Assembly (NCBI GenBank): GCA_041918155.1
Contig: JAYRWH010000016.1
Coordinates: forward strand, 1 to 39,862
Origin: UBA668 sp041918155
Lineage (GTDB): Bacteria > Actinomycetota > Acidimicrobiia > Acidimicrobiales > Ilumatobacteraceae
Direction of reading: 5' to 3'
Length of the DNA: 39,862 nucleotides
Below the pieces are notes generated by a model that saw nothing but the letters and a program-made list of their open reading frames with translations, was not told the origin of the DNA and did not search any database. Each line of letters begins with the position of its first letter. Within the stretch, counting starts at the first letter, position 1. Both the position numbers and the translations under genes were made by a program. This document shows, piece by piece, positions 23,038 to 31,469 of this stretch.

Positions 23038-23796
23038 ATGCCCGAGAACGCCACCGCGAACCCCGGCGCCCTGGCTGCTCAGGTCGCCGCGCTGCCCTGG
23101 TACCACTCGATCGAGCTGCCGGGTGGCATCACCACGCCCGGTGTGGTGAAGAACCGGCGCGTGCTGGCCCGCTACCACCTCCCCTCGTCGCTCGCCGGCA
23201 AGACGCTCCTCGATGTCGGCGCATGGGACGGGTTCTACTCCTTCGAGGCGGCCCGCCGGGGCGCCACCGACGTGCTCGCCGCCGACTCGTTCAGCTGGGA
23301 CGGCCGTGGCTGGGGGCGCAAGGAGTCCTTCGAGTTCGCTCGTCGCACGCTCGGGCTGGAGGGCAAGGTCCGCGACCAGTTGATCGACCCCACCGAGCTG
23401 TCGCCGGAGGCGATCGGTGGCCAGTTCGACGTGGTGCTGTTGCTCGGCGTCCTCTATCACCTCGAAGACCCGATCGGGGTGCTGCGCCGCGTCGCCGCCT
23501 GCTGCCGCGAACTGCTCGTGCTCGAGACGGAGTCCACGCTCAACTGGCTGCCGTTCCCTGCTGCACGCATGTTCCCCGGCGCCGAGCTGAACGGCGACCC
23601 GACCAACTGGTATCAGTACAACGAGCGTGCGCTGAAGGGCTTACTGCACGAGGTGGGCTTCACCACTGCCAACACGGTGTTCAAGTACCCGCTGTATCGC
23701 CGCTTCGCCCGCGCCCTGCGCGACCGGCTGAAGGGCAAGTCGTTCCGCTCCGCGTTCTACTCCTCTCGAATCATCATCCACGCTCGCAAGGCCTAG
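23038..23796 (+). CDS. SAM-dependent methyltransferase (CmoB/DUF1698-like)
   Basis: A 252-residue class I methyltransferase. The SAM-binding motif I is LLDVGAWDGFYSFEAARRG (about 57-75), the acidic motif II is VLAADSFSWDG, and QFDVVLLLGVLYHLEDP forms the post-motif strand. The early block WYHSIELPGGITTPG and GVLYHLEDP closely follow the CmoB/DUF1698 branch, which includes tRNA wobble-uridine carboxymethylation. CmoB proper is longer and belongs mainly to proteobacteria, so a small-molecule or sugar methyltransferase is as likely. It is co-directional with the GT-C-like gene (9-base gap) and the SDR gene (25-base gap). Confidence 0.82.
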   Translation: MPENATANPGALAAQVAALPWYHSIELPGGITTPGVVKNRRVLARYHLPSSLAGKTLLDVGAWDGFYSFEAARRGATDVLAADSFSWDGRGWGRKESFEFARRTLGLEGKVRDQLIDPTELSPEAIGGQFDVVLLLGVLYHLEDPIGVLRRVAACCRELLVLETESTLNWLPFPAARMFPGAELNGDPTNWYQYNERALKGLLHEVGFTTANTVFKYPLYRRFARALRDRLKGKSFRSAFYSSRIIIHARKA

Positions 23797-23808
23797 CGAC
23801 GGATGTAC

Positions 23809-23814
23809 TAGACA
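23809..23814 (+). promoter_or_regulatory. Putative -10 box of the SDR gene
   Basis: TAGACA, seven bases before ATG 23822. Confidence 0.35.
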
Positions 23815-23821
23815 CGGGCAC

Positions 23822-24640
23822 ATGGACACGCCCGCGCTGCACATCGACAACCTGTTCTCCGTTCGCGACAAGGTAGTGCTCGTCACCGGTGGGTCGCGGG
23901 GGATCGGCGAGATGATCGCCGCCGGATTCCTCACCAACGGCGCCAAGGTGTACATCTCGTCACGCAAGGCAGCGGTGTGCGATGAGACCGCTGCTCGCCT
24001 TGCCGCGACCTACGGCGGGCAGTGTGTGTCGATCCCGGCCGACCTCTCGCAGCTCGATGGGGTGCAGCATCTCGCCAGCGAGATCGCGTCACGCGAGGAC
24101 TGCCTGCACGTCCTGGTGAACAACGCCGGGGCATCGTGGGGTGCCGCGATCGACGACTTCCCCGAGATCGGGTGGGACAAGGTGATGGACACCAACGTGA
24201 AGGGTGTGTTCTTCCTCACCAAGGCCGTACTGCCCCAGTTGGAGGCGGCGGGCAGCGCGGAGGATCCGGCCCGGGTGATCAACATCGGATCGATCGACGG
24301 CATCCGTACCCCCTCGTTCGAGAACTACTCCTATGGCCCCTCGAAGGCTGCCGTGCACGCGCTCACCCGCCAGATGGCTGCCGCGCTCGTGAAACGCAAC
24401 GTGCTCGTCAACGCGATCGCGCCCGGCCCGTACCCCACGTGGATGCTCAGCACGGGCATCGGCACCGGTGGCGACGTCGACGGCACCGATTGGGTCGCCG
24501 TCGGGCGGGGTATGCCCCGCGGCCGCGTCGGCTCGCCCGAGGACATCGCCGGCCTCGCCATCTTCCTGTCGTCGCGAGCCGGTGCGTTCGTGGTCGGCGA
24601 CGTGATCACGAGCGACGGCGGCCTCGTCGTCGCCCGCTGA
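23822..24640 (+). CDS. Short-chain dehydrogenase/reductase
   Basis: A 272-residue classical SDR. The cofactor loop is TGGSRGIG at 22-29, with an Arg48 context (SSRKA) that suggests NADP(H). NNAG is at 100-103, and the catalytic set is Asn125, Ser157, Tyr171 and Lys175 (SYGPSK). The C-terminus (SRAGAFVVGDVITSDGG) is the standard SDR end. Many relatives are annotated as 3-oxoacyl-ACP reductase-like or alcohol dehydrogenases; substrate cannot be assigned. The spacing after SSIDG and the loop of about 25 residues before the cofactor loop are somewhat long but normal. It is convergent with the amidohydrolase gene, leaving 209 bases in which I see no gene. Confidence 0.9.
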   Translation: MDTPALHIDNLFSVRDKVVLVTGGSRGIGEMIAAGFLTNGAKVYISSRKAAVCDETAARLAATYGGQCVSIPADLSQLDGVQHLASEIASREDCLHVLVNNAGASWGAAIDDFPEIGWDKVMDTNVKGVFFLTKAVLPQLEAAGSAEDPARVINIGSIDGIRTPSFENYSYGPSKAAVHALTRQMAAALVKRNVLVNAIAPGPYPTWMLSTGIGTGGDVDGTDWVAVGRGMPRGRVGSPEDIAGLAIFLSSRAGAFVVGDVITSDGGLVVAR

Positions 24641-24849
24641 CTCGCGGGGGCCGTCAGCGACCGGCAAGCCCGAAGGAAATTTCGTGAGCCGGGGAACTTT
24701 TCGCGGTAGCCCGTCGACCTGCAGATCAACACCTGCTCGTCGGACTTTGACCGGTCCTCGGCGAGCGGATGCCGAATCGGTCGGCCTGGCACATGGACCC
24801 ACGAACACCCATGTGCGCAGGCCGGCCGTTGGCGTTTTCGGCCCGGTCC

Positions 24850-26574
24850 CTAGCGGCCGGCCCGCAGCAGGTGGCCCGGAAGGGCGCCGGTGAACTCGTC
24901 GTGGTCGACGGTGCGCACGCCGCCCACCCAGGTGCCCACATAGCCGCGGGCCTTCTGCACCAGTCGCCGCCCGTTCGCAGGCAGGTCGAAGGCCATGCGC
25001 GGCGGGTCGAAGCCGAGCCGCGCGAAGTCGATGAGGTTGAGATCCGCCCGCATGCCCGGGGCCACGACACCGCGGTCGGCGAGGCCGTACAGCGCCGCCG
25101 TCTGCGAGGTCTGGCGGTGCACCACGTACTCGAGTGGCAGCTTGTCGCCGCGGCTGCGGTCGCGGGCCCAGTGGGTGAGCATGAACGTGGGCATGCCCCC
25201 GTCGCAGATGGCTCCGCAGTGCGCGCCGCCGTCGCTGAGGCCCATGCGAGTGTGCGGGTGGCGGGTCACGGCCTCGGTGAACGACAAGTCGCCGTAGCTG
25301 TAGTTGAAGAACGGCGCATAGAGCATCCCGTTGCCGTCGGCCGCGACGAGTTGGTCGAGCACGAGCTGCATGGGTGGAACGCCGAGCCGGGCGGCCTCGA
25401 CCTTCACGCTCGTGGCCGCATCGGGCTCGTAGTCGATGTTCGCGTCGTCGACGCACCAGATGCGGCCGAGGTTGTCGAGCACGACCTTCTGGAAGAGCCC
25501 GCCGTCGTCGGGAACGTCGTGGATGATCCGTCGCCGACGCTCGGGCTCGGCCAGCGCGGCCAGCCGCTCGGGCATTGGTAGCGCCGCGATCTCCTGGTAC
25601 GCGGGGTGGAACAGGAGAGGGTGCACGCTGCCGTACAGGCAGTAGAGGATGCCGATGCTGCGCCCGGCCACCTGGGCCACGATCGGCAGGCCGTCGGCGT
25701 TGGCCTCGTCGAGCAGGCGCAGCACCTCGCGCCACACGTCGGGTGCCTGGTCGGGCTGGTTGAGGTTCACGCTGACTGGCTGGCCGGTGAGTGCCGCGAC
25801 CTTGCGCATCCACGGCCACTCCGCGATGGGGAGGCGGGCATGCTCGGGCGCGAACTGGAACAGCCCGCGGCCGACGCGGCGGATCGCGTCGGCGATGCCG
25901 AGCAGCTCGCGCTCGTCGGCCGTCGTGCCCGGCACGACATCGCCGGCCTTCGTGCGGTGGATCGGCGTGCGGCTGGTCGTGAACCCGAACGCGCCCGCGA
26001 GCAAAGCCTCCTCGGTTAGTCGTGACATCTCCGCGATGTCGGTATCCGAGGCTGCCTCGTTGGCGACGCCGCGGTCGCCCATCACGAACACACGCAAGGG
26101 ACAATGGCCGATCTGCGAGCCAACGTCCATCACCCGCGGCATTTGCTCGAGCACGTCGAGGTACTCGGGGTAGCTGACCCAGCCCCACTCCAGGCCCGCG
26201 GTGAGGGCCGTGCCGGGGATGTCTTCCACGCTCTCCATCATCTCGATGAGTGCCGTGTGCTGCTCAGGTGCGGATGGGGCGAAGCCGACGCCGCAGTTGC
26301 CCATCATCACCGTGGTGACGCCGTGCCAGCCCGACGGCGTCATGTACGGGTCCCAGGTCACCTGTGCGTCGTAGTGCGTGTGCGTGTCGACGAAGCCGGG
26401 CGTCAGCAAGAGACCGTCGGCGGCGATCACTTCGGCGCCCGCCGCGGCGCCCAGTGAACCCGCCGGTTCGACGGCGGTGATCATGTCGCCGTCGATGGCG
26501 ATGTCGGCGGCCCGGCCGGGCGTGCCGCTGCCGTCGACGAGGTGGGCGTTGCGGATGACGAGGTCGTGGCTCAC
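24850..26574 (-). CDS. Amidohydrolase, N-acyl-D-amino-acid deacylase (D-aminoacylase) type
   Basis: A 574-residue metal-dependent amidohydrolase. The metal motif H65-x-H67 is in GFVDTHTHYDAQ, and Cys94 lies in MMGNCGVGFAPS, the cysteine ligand typical of D-aminoacylases. Later metal ligands probably include His in IGHCPLR and the catalytic Asp in MGLSDGGAHCG. Close relatives are annotated as D-aminoacylase or dihydroorotase-like enzymes that cleave N-acyl bonds; activity needs testing. GTG 26574 was chosen because VSHDLVIRNAHLVDGSG is the normal N-terminus; ATG 26616 would overlap hisN and adds nonconserved basic residues. The gap to hisN is 13 bases, so the two are probably co-transcribed. 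Confidence 0.88.
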   Translation of the reverse strand: MSHDLVIRNAHLVDGSGTPGRAADIAIDGDMITAVEPAGSLGAAAGAEVIAADGLLLTPGFVDTHTHYDAQVTWDPYMTPSGWHGVTTVMMGNCGVGFAPSAPEQHTALIEMMESVEDIPGTALTAGLEWGWVSYPEYLDVLEQMPRVMDVGSQIGHCPLRVFVMGDRGVANEAASDTDIAEMSRLTEEALLAGAFGFTTSRTPIHRTKAGDVVPGTTADERELLGIADAIRRVGRGLFQFAPEHARLPIAEWPWMRKVAALTGQPVSVNLNQPDQAPDVWREVLRLLDEANADGLPIVAQVAGRSIGILYCLYGSVHPLLFHPAYQEIAALPMPERLAALAEPERRRRIIHDVPDDGGLFQKVVLDNLGRIWCVDDANIDYEPDAATSVKVEAARLGVPPMQLVLDQLVAADGNGMLYAPFFNYSYGDLSFTEAVTRHPHTRMGLSDGGAHCGAICDGGMPTFMLTHWARDRSRGDKLPLEYVVHRQTSQTAALYGLADRGVVAPGMRADLNLIDFARLGFDPPRMAFDLPANGRRLVQKARGYVGTWVGGVRTVDHDEFTGALPGHLLRAGR

Positions 26575-26587
26575 GCCGCGGAGTCTG

Positions 26588-27376
26588 TCACGCACCCAGG
26601 GACGCGATTTCACCATGAAGCAGCCCGTTCGAGGAGACGGCCGTGTTATTGAGGTAGGTGCGCTCGCCCTTGCGGTCGGTGAAGGTGCCGCCGGCTTCCT
26701 CTACGACGACCATCACCGCGGCGAGGTCGTAGGGCTGCAGGCCGACGGCATCGACCGCCAGATCGACCGCGCCCTCGGCCACCAGCATGTGTTGCCAGAA
26801 GTCGCCGAAGCCACGGGCGCGATACGCCCGCTGTTGCAGGGCGACGAGCTCGCCGGTGAGGCCGAGGTCGTCCCACCCGGAGGCGAACGTGACACACACC
26901 TGCGCCTCGGCGAGCGATGCCACCTTGGACACCTCGCAGCGGCGCCCGTCGGCATGGGCACCCAGCCCGCGGGCGGCCCACCAGCGGCGGCCCATCGCCG
27001 GCGCCGACACCACGCCCACCACCGGGCCGTGGTCGCGGTGGGTGAGCGCGATGAGCGAGGCCCACACGGGGATGCCGCGCACGAAGTTGCTGGTGCCGTC
27101 GATCGGGTCGACGATCCACCGCCACGGGCTGGCCTCGTCGCCCACCATGCCGTGCTCCTCGCCGAACATCCCGTGGGTGGGGCGGCGGGCGAGCACCTGC
27201 TCGGAGATCAGCCGCTCGCACTCGCGGTCGGCCTCGGTGACCTCGGTGCGGTTGGCCTTCCAGTCGACGTAGAACGAACGGTTCACATACTTTGGCAGGG
27301 TGAACGCGTCGGCAAGGTCGGCCAGGTGGAGGGCGAAGTGCAGCTCCCCGGCCGCGTCGAAGTCGAAGGTGCTCAC
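26588..27376 (-). CDS. hisN: Histidinol-phosphatase, inositol-monophosphatase family
   Basis: A 262-residue Mg-dependent phosphatase matching the mycobacterial HisN type, which removes phosphate from histidinol phosphate in histidine synthesis. Metal ligands are Glu73/Glu74 in GEEHG, Asp90 and Asp93 in DPIDGTSNFV, and the distal Asp in QPYDLAAV. The N-terminus (ALHLADLADAF, VTEADRECE) also follows HisN. Inositol monophosphatase activity cannot be excluded. GTG 27376 is the start and has a TAGCCT box at 6 bases. No other his genes are in the window, which is normal for actinobacterial hisN. Confidence 0.88.
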   Translation of the reverse strand: MSTFDFDAAGELHFALHLADLADAFTLPKYVNRSFYVDWKANRTEVTEADRECERLISEQVLARRPTHGMFGEEHGMVGDEASPWRWIVDPIDGTSNFVRGIPVWASLIALTHRDHGPVVGVVSAPAMGRRWWAARGLGAHADGRRCEVSKVASLAEAQVCVTFASGWDDLGLTGELVALQQRAYRARGFGDFWQHMLVAEGAVDLAVDAVGLQPYDLAAVMVVVEEAGGTFTDRKGERTYLNNTAVSSNGLLHGEIASLGA

Positions 27377-27382
27377 GCAGCC

Positions 27383-27388
27383 AGGCTA
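27383..27388 (-). promoter_or_regulatory. Putative -10 box of hisN
   Basis: TAGCCT on the minus strand, six bases before GTG 27376. Confidence 0.45.
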
Positions 27389-27398
27389 GGCCGAGTGG

Positions 27399-27614
27399 TC
27401 AGCTCCAGCGGATGCGCTGGTCGTCGGCCTTGGTCACCACTGCCGTCGCCCAGCGGTGCACCACGGCCTGACGGGCAACGAGATGGGCTGCGGTCCATGT
27501 GCGGCAGGTGGGCACCTTCGCGCTCCACCCCGCGGCGAGCGCGTCGTCGAGCAGCGTGTCGCCCGAGCGACGGATGATGGCGAGGTACACGTCGAAAGTG
27601 ACCGTTGCGGGCAT
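27399..27614 (-). CDS. Short maleylpyruvate isomerase N-terminal-like fragment
   Basis: A 71-residue product. Residues 15-55 (LLDDALAAGWSAKVPTCRTW, then TAAHLVARQAVVHRWA) match the start of the mycothiol-dependent maleylpyruvate isomerase N-terminal domain, where CPGWTVADLVAHL is usual. Full domains exceed 130 residues and carry further metal-binding His, so this is a truncated copy or a mini-protein. ATG 27614 lies 4 bases after the dxs stop, which favours translation by coupling. It ends right before the hisN promoter. It may be a degenerating gene, and the catalytic His set is not complete. Confidence 0.55.
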   Translation of the reverse strand: MPATVTFDVYLAIIRRSGDTLLDDALAAGWSAKVPTCRTWTAAHLVARQAVVHRWATAVVTKADDQRIRWS

Positions 27615-27618
27615 CGGA

Positions 27619-29559
27619 CTACCCGAGCAGGTCGCGTGCCGCCGCGATCAGACCCTCGGCGTCGAGGCCCATCTGGGCGAGGATCTTGTCGGCCGGGCCT
27701 TGGGGGATGAAGCGGGCGGGGATACCCAACACCTTCACTTCGCTGGCCGGGTTCACGTTGTGGATCTGGTCGGCCATGGTCATGCCGATGCCACCGTCGC
27801 GGATGCCGTCCTCGCAGGTGATGACGGCGCCGTGGCGAGCGGCGTCGGTGATCATCGCCGGATCGAGCGGCGCACACGAGCGGACATCCCATACCGTCGC
27901 CGACACGCCCGACGCGGCCAAGTGTTCGGCGGCCTTCTGCGCGTCGGCGAGCATCTTGCCCACCGCCAGCAAGCAAATGCTGCCGTCGCCCTCACGGGTA
28001 CGGCGCGCGAGCTGGCCCACGCCGATCTCGTGCTCGGCCGCGTGCACAGCGGTGCCGCGCGGCCAGCGGATGGCCACGGGGCCCTCCTCGGCCATCGCGA
28101 GCGCGTCGTGCAGCATGACCTGAAGCTCTTCCGCGCTGGAAGGGGCGAACACGCGCATGCCCGGCACCTTGGCGAGCAGAGCCATGTCGTACACGCCGTG
28201 GTGGCTGGCACCGTCGGGCCCGGTGACGCCGGCGCGATCGAGGCAGAACACCACGGGCAGCCGGTGGAGGGCGACGTCGTACACCACCTGGTCCCACGCC
28301 CGGTTGAGGAAGGTGGAATAGATCGCGACGATCGGGCGCAGCCCGCCGAGCGCCATGCCGGCGGCCCCGGTGACCGCGTGCTGTTCGGCAATGCCGACGT
28401 CGAAGAAGCGGTCGGGGAAGCGGGCCTGGAACGGCAGCAGGCCTGTGGGCCCGGGCATCGCCGCGGTAATTGCGACCACCCGCGAATCGAGCTCGGCCTC
28501 CTTGATGATCGCCTCGGCGAAGGCCTGGGTGTAACCGGTGACCACCGCAGGTGGCGGGCCGATGGCGGGGTCGAACACGGGGGCGTCGTGCAGGTGCTTC
28601 TCGTCGTCGTCCTCGGCAGGCGAGTAGCCGCGACCCTTCTGGGTGAGGACGTGCACCACGATCGGGCCCTCCGCGGACAACTCGATCGCGTTGCGGAACG
28701 TGTGCTCGAGCTGCTCGATGTCGTGCCCGTCGACCGGGCCGACGTAGCGCACGCCGAGGGCTTCGAAGAACGACGGTGGCTGCAGGAACTCGCGCACCGC
28801 AGCCTTGAACGCCTCGACGCCCTTCTCGGCCTGGGGGCCCACGTAAGGGAGCTCGCGCACGAACTGCTCGAGCTTGCGCTGGCGGCGCACATAGACCGGG
28901 TTGAGGCGGATGTTGGTGAGGCTGTGCGACAGCTTTTCGGTGATCCGCTCTGGCAGGCTGGGGTGGTCGGGGCTCACCCTGGTGATGGCAGAGCCGCCGG
29001 CGGTGAGGTTGCTGATCGTCGGCGCGTAGCTGCGGCCGTTGTCGTTCAGCACGATGATCACGCGTTGCTTGCTGTGCCCGATGTTGTTGAGCGCTTCGTA
29101 GGCCATGCCGCCGGTGACCCCACCGTCGCCGATGATCGCGACGATGTGGCGGTGATCGTTGGCGCCGAGATCGCGGCCCACGGCGAGGCCGTAGGCGTAG
29201 CTCAGCGACGTGGAGGCGTGGCTGTTCTCGATGATGTCGTGTGGGCTCTCTTCACGGTTCGGGTAGCCCGACATGCCGCCCGCCTGGCGCAGGTTCTCGA
29301 AGCCCGCTTGGCGGCCGGTGACGATCTTGTGGACATACGCCTGGTGGCCCGTGTCCCACAGCACGGCATCCGTGGGTGACTGGAACACACGGTGCAGGGC
29401 GAGCGTGAGCTCGACCACGCCGAGGTTGCTGCCGAGGTGGCCGGCGTTCTCGGCGACGGCGCGCACGATGAAGTCACGGATCTCGCCGGCCAGTTCATCG
29501 AGCTCGGGGTAGCTCAGCGTGGAAAGGTCGGCCGGTTGCCGGATCTCGTTGAGGGCCAT
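27619..29559 (-). CDS. dxs: 1-deoxy-D-xylulose-5-phosphate synthase
   Basis: A 646-residue thiamine-diphosphate enzyme that condenses pyruvate and glyceraldehyde 3-phosphate in the non-mevalonate isoprenoid pathway. The N-terminal domain has GHLGSNLGVVELTLALH, HQAYVHKIVTGR, IGDGGVTGGMAYEALNN and NDNGRSYAPT (the TPP/Mg loop). The central domain has GIAEQHAVTGAAGMA with the catalytic Glu, and CLDRAGVTGPDGASHHG follows. The C-terminal transketolase domain is complete to the end. ATG 29559 is the standard start (MALNEIRQPADLSTLSYPEL); the large open frame upstream on this strand is a shadow of the next gene. Isoprenoid supply feeds the polyprenyl carriers used by the LCP proteins. Confidence 0.95.
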   Translation of the reverse strand: MALNEIRQPADLSTLSYPELDELAGEIRDFIVRAVAENAGHLGSNLGVVELTLALHRVFQSPTDAVLWDTGHQAYVHKIVTGRQAGFENLRQAGGMSGYPNREESPHDIIENSHASTSLSYAYGLAVGRDLGANDHRHIVAIIGDGGVTGGMAYEALNNIGHSKQRVIIVLNDNGRSYAPTISNLTAGGSAITRVSPDHPSLPERITEKLSHSLTNIRLNPVYVRRQRKLEQFVRELPYVGPQAEKGVEAFKAAVREFLQPPSFFEALGVRYVGPVDGHDIEQLEHTFRNAIELSAEGPIVVHVLTQKGRGYSPAEDDDEKHLHDAPVFDPAIGPPPAVVTGYTQAFAEAIIKEAELDSRVVAITAAMPGPTGLLPFQARFPDRFFDVGIAEQHAVTGAAGMALGGLRPIVAIYSTFLNRAWDQVVYDVALHRLPVVFCLDRAGVTGPDGASHHGVYDMALLAKVPGMRVFAPSSAEELQVMLHDALAMAEEGPVAIRWPRGTAVHAAEHEIGVGQLARRTREGDGSICLLAVGKMLADAQKAAEHLAASGVSATVWDVRSCAPLDPAMITDAARHGAVITCEDGIRDGGIGMTMADQIHNVNPASEVKVLGIPARFIPQGPADKILAQMGLDAEGLIAAARDLLG

Positions 29560-29569
29560 CGGGAATCCA

Positions 29570-29575
29570 ACGCTA
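29570..29575 (-). promoter_or_regulatory. Putative -10 box of dxs
   Basis: TAGCGT on the minus strand, ten bases before ATG 29559, in the 66-base divergent gap. Confidence 0.35.
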
Positions 29576-29625
29576 CCTGCGCTCCAGGGTCCTGCTGACA
29601 TCGGGCCATCTGGAACACTGGTCCC

Positions 29626-31281
29626 ATGACTCGCGATGCCAGCCAGCCAGCAAACCGGACAGCCGACCGGATGGAGGGCCACGCCGGTCAGCAGGCAATC
29701 GCCGCGTTGACGGCGTTCGGCACTGACACCATGTTCACGCTCAACGGCGGCCACATCTGGCCGCTCTACGACGCGGCCCGCGACCAGGGCATGCGAGTAG
29801 TGGACACGCGGCACGAGCAGACGGCCACGTTCGCCGCCGAGGGCTACGCCAAGCTCACCCGCAAGCCCGGCCTCGCCGCCCTCACCGCTGGGCCGGGCAT
29901 CACCAACGGGGTGTCGGCGATCACGTCGGCATGGTTCAACGGCTCGCCGCTGGTGGTGCTCGGTGGCCGGGCGCCAGAACTGCGGTGGGGCAGCGGCTCG
30001 CTGCAGGAGTTCGACCATGTGCCGGTGGTGGCGCCGATCACGAAGTCGGCGGCCACGGTGAAGGATGCCGCGCTGGCGGGGGAGATGGTGCACGCGGCGG
30101 CGCGGCTGTCGATGACGCCGCACCGCGGCCCGACATTCCTCGACTTCCCGCTCGACGTGTTCGGCCCGTCGGCCGGCCACATCCCAGTGGTCGACGCAAG
30201 CGTCGGGCGCGGTGCCGCCCCCGATGCGGATGCCGTCGCCGACCTGGCCGACCGTGTCGCTCGCGCGGAGCGTCCAGCGTTCATCATTGGCAGCGATGTC
30301 TATTGGGACGGCGCGTGGGAGCCGTTGCGCGCTGCTGCAGAGCACTTGCGCGTGCCGTGCTTCTTCAACGGCCTCGGCCGTGGCACGCTGCCCGCTGATC
30401 ACGAGCTGGCCTTCCTGCGCACACGCGGGCTGCTGAAGGCGCAGGCCGATCTCGTCGTTGTGTGGGGCACCCCGCTCGACTTCCGCCTCGGCTTCGGGCG
30501 CTTCGGCAGCGCACAGGTGGTGCACGTGGTCGATGCCGAGACCCAGCGCGCCCCGCACATCAGCGTGCCCACCGTGGTGGGGGACACGAACCTCGTGCTT
30601 CGCGCCCTGGCGGACCACAGCGGGCCACGCGTCCAGCACGACGACTGGGTGGCCGAGTTGCGCGCCGCCGAGGAGAAGGGGCGGGCCGCAGACGCGACAT
30701 TGCTGGCCAACGACGACGCGCCGATTCGCCCCAGCCGCATTTACGGCGAGCTGGCGCGGCGCACGGCCCGCGATGCGGTGGTGATCTGCGACGGTGGCGA
30801 CTTCGCCAGCTACGCGGGCAAGTTCGTCGAGGTGTACGAGCCGGGTTGCTGGCTCGACACCGGCCCGTACGGTTGCCTCGGCAACGGCCCGGGCTATGCG
30901 ATCGCGGCCCGCACGGTGCGACCGAACAGCCAAATCGTCCTGCTCTACGGCGATGGCGCGGCGGGGTTCAGCCTGATGGATGTCGACACGATGGTGCGCC
31001 ACAACCTGCCGGTGGTGATGGTGGTGGGCAACAACGGCATCTGGGGGCTGGAGAAGCATCCGATGCAGGCGATCTACGGGTGGGACATGGCCTGCGACCT
31101 GCAGCCGGGCCTGCACTACGACCGGGTAGTCAGCGCGCTCGGCGGGGCGGGCGAAACCGTCACCGAACCCGGGCAGATCGGCCCCGCGCTCGATCGCGCC
31201 TTCGCCGCGGGCGTGCCCTACATGGTGAACGTCCTCACCGACCCGGCGGACGTCTACCCGCGCACCAGCAACCTCGGCTAG
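29626..31281 (+). CDS. ilvG: Acetolactate-synthase-like thiamine diphosphate enzyme (IlvG type)
   Basis: A 551-residue TPP enzyme closely resembling mycobacterial IlvG. The catalytic Glu64 is in TRHEQTATFAAEGYAKL. The GDG...NN cofactor motif is G442-D443-G444 through N469-N470 (YGDGAAGFSLMDV; VVGNNGIWG). The central domain has FNGLGRGTLPADH. IlvG in mycobacteria is one of several AHAS-like proteins, and its real substrate is uncertain; oxalyl-CoA or 2-hydroxyacyl-CoA lyase-type chemistry is possible. No regulatory subunit (IlvH/N) gene is adjacent. It is divergent from dxs, with 66 bases between the starts. ATG 29626 was chosen by family length. Confidence 0.85.
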   Translation: MTRDASQPANRTADRMEGHAGQQAIAALTAFGTDTMFTLNGGHIWPLYDAARDQGMRVVDTRHEQTATFAAEGYAKLTRKPGLAALTAGPGITNGVSAITSAWFNGSPLVVLGGRAPELRWGSGSLQEFDHVPVVAPITKSAATVKDAALAGEMVHAAARLSMTPHRGPTFLDFPLDVFGPSAGHIPVVDASVGRGAAPDADAVADLADRVARAERPAFIIGSDVYWDGAWEPLRAAAEHLRVPCFFNGLGRGTLPADHELAFLRTRGLLKAQADLVVVWGTPLDFRLGFGRFGSAQVVHVVDAETQRAPHISVPTVVGDTNLVLRALADHSGPRVQHDDWVAELRAAEEKGRAADATLLANDDAPIRPSRIYGELARRTARDAVVICDGGDFASYAGKFVEVYEPGCWLDTGPYGCLGNGPGYAIAARTVRPNSQIVLLYGDGAAGFSLMDVDTMVRHNLPVVMVVGNNGIWGLEKHPMQAIYGWDMACDLQPGLHYDRVVSALGGAGETVTEPGQIGPALDRAFAAGVPYMVNVLTDPADVYPRTSNLG

Positions 31282-31299
31282 CCCGTGTCGCAACCGATC

Positions 31300-31316
31300 A
31301 CGCGCCGTCGGCGCGT
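31300..31316 (+). terminator. Hairpin after the ilvG-like gene
   Basis: A perfect 7-base stem (ACGCGCC/GGCGCGT) with loop GTC begins 18 bases after the stop. No T-run follows. Confidence 0.45.
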
Positions 31317-31321
31317 CAGTT

Positions 31322-31334
31322 ACCACCCGGTGGT
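31322..31334. promoter_or_regulatory. Short perfect palindrome
   Basis: ACCACC, C, GGTGGT. It may be part of the terminator region or an operator for the next gene. Confidence 0.3.
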
Positions 31335-31373
31335 CTTCGGCGCCACTTGGACCGGGTCGGATCAAGTCGTCAG

Positions 31374-31407
31374 TGGGGCGGGCCGACGGCCCGCCTGAAC
31401 GCCAACT
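31374..31407 (+). repeat. 34-base direct repeat, left copy, with hairpin
   Basis: Matches 32399-32432 at 30 of 34 positions; the four differences are clustered in the loop region. It contains a perfect hairpin, GGCGGGCC-GAC-GGCCCGCC (31377-31395), then TGAACGCCAACT. Read in frame it ends ...GAGRRPA-stop, like the end of the next gene (GAGRYPA-stop). Confidence 0.75.
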
Positions 31408-31469
31408 CGGGTCGGTATGGTCGGCGTTGCTTCCCCCGAAGTCAGCCTTCACGACTCGGAGGGACAGCC

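Noticed and set aside
24089..26188. Minus-strand open frame of 699 codons over the SDR and amidohydrolase genes
   Set aside because: Arg/Pro-rich shadow of two well-supported genes; no motif.
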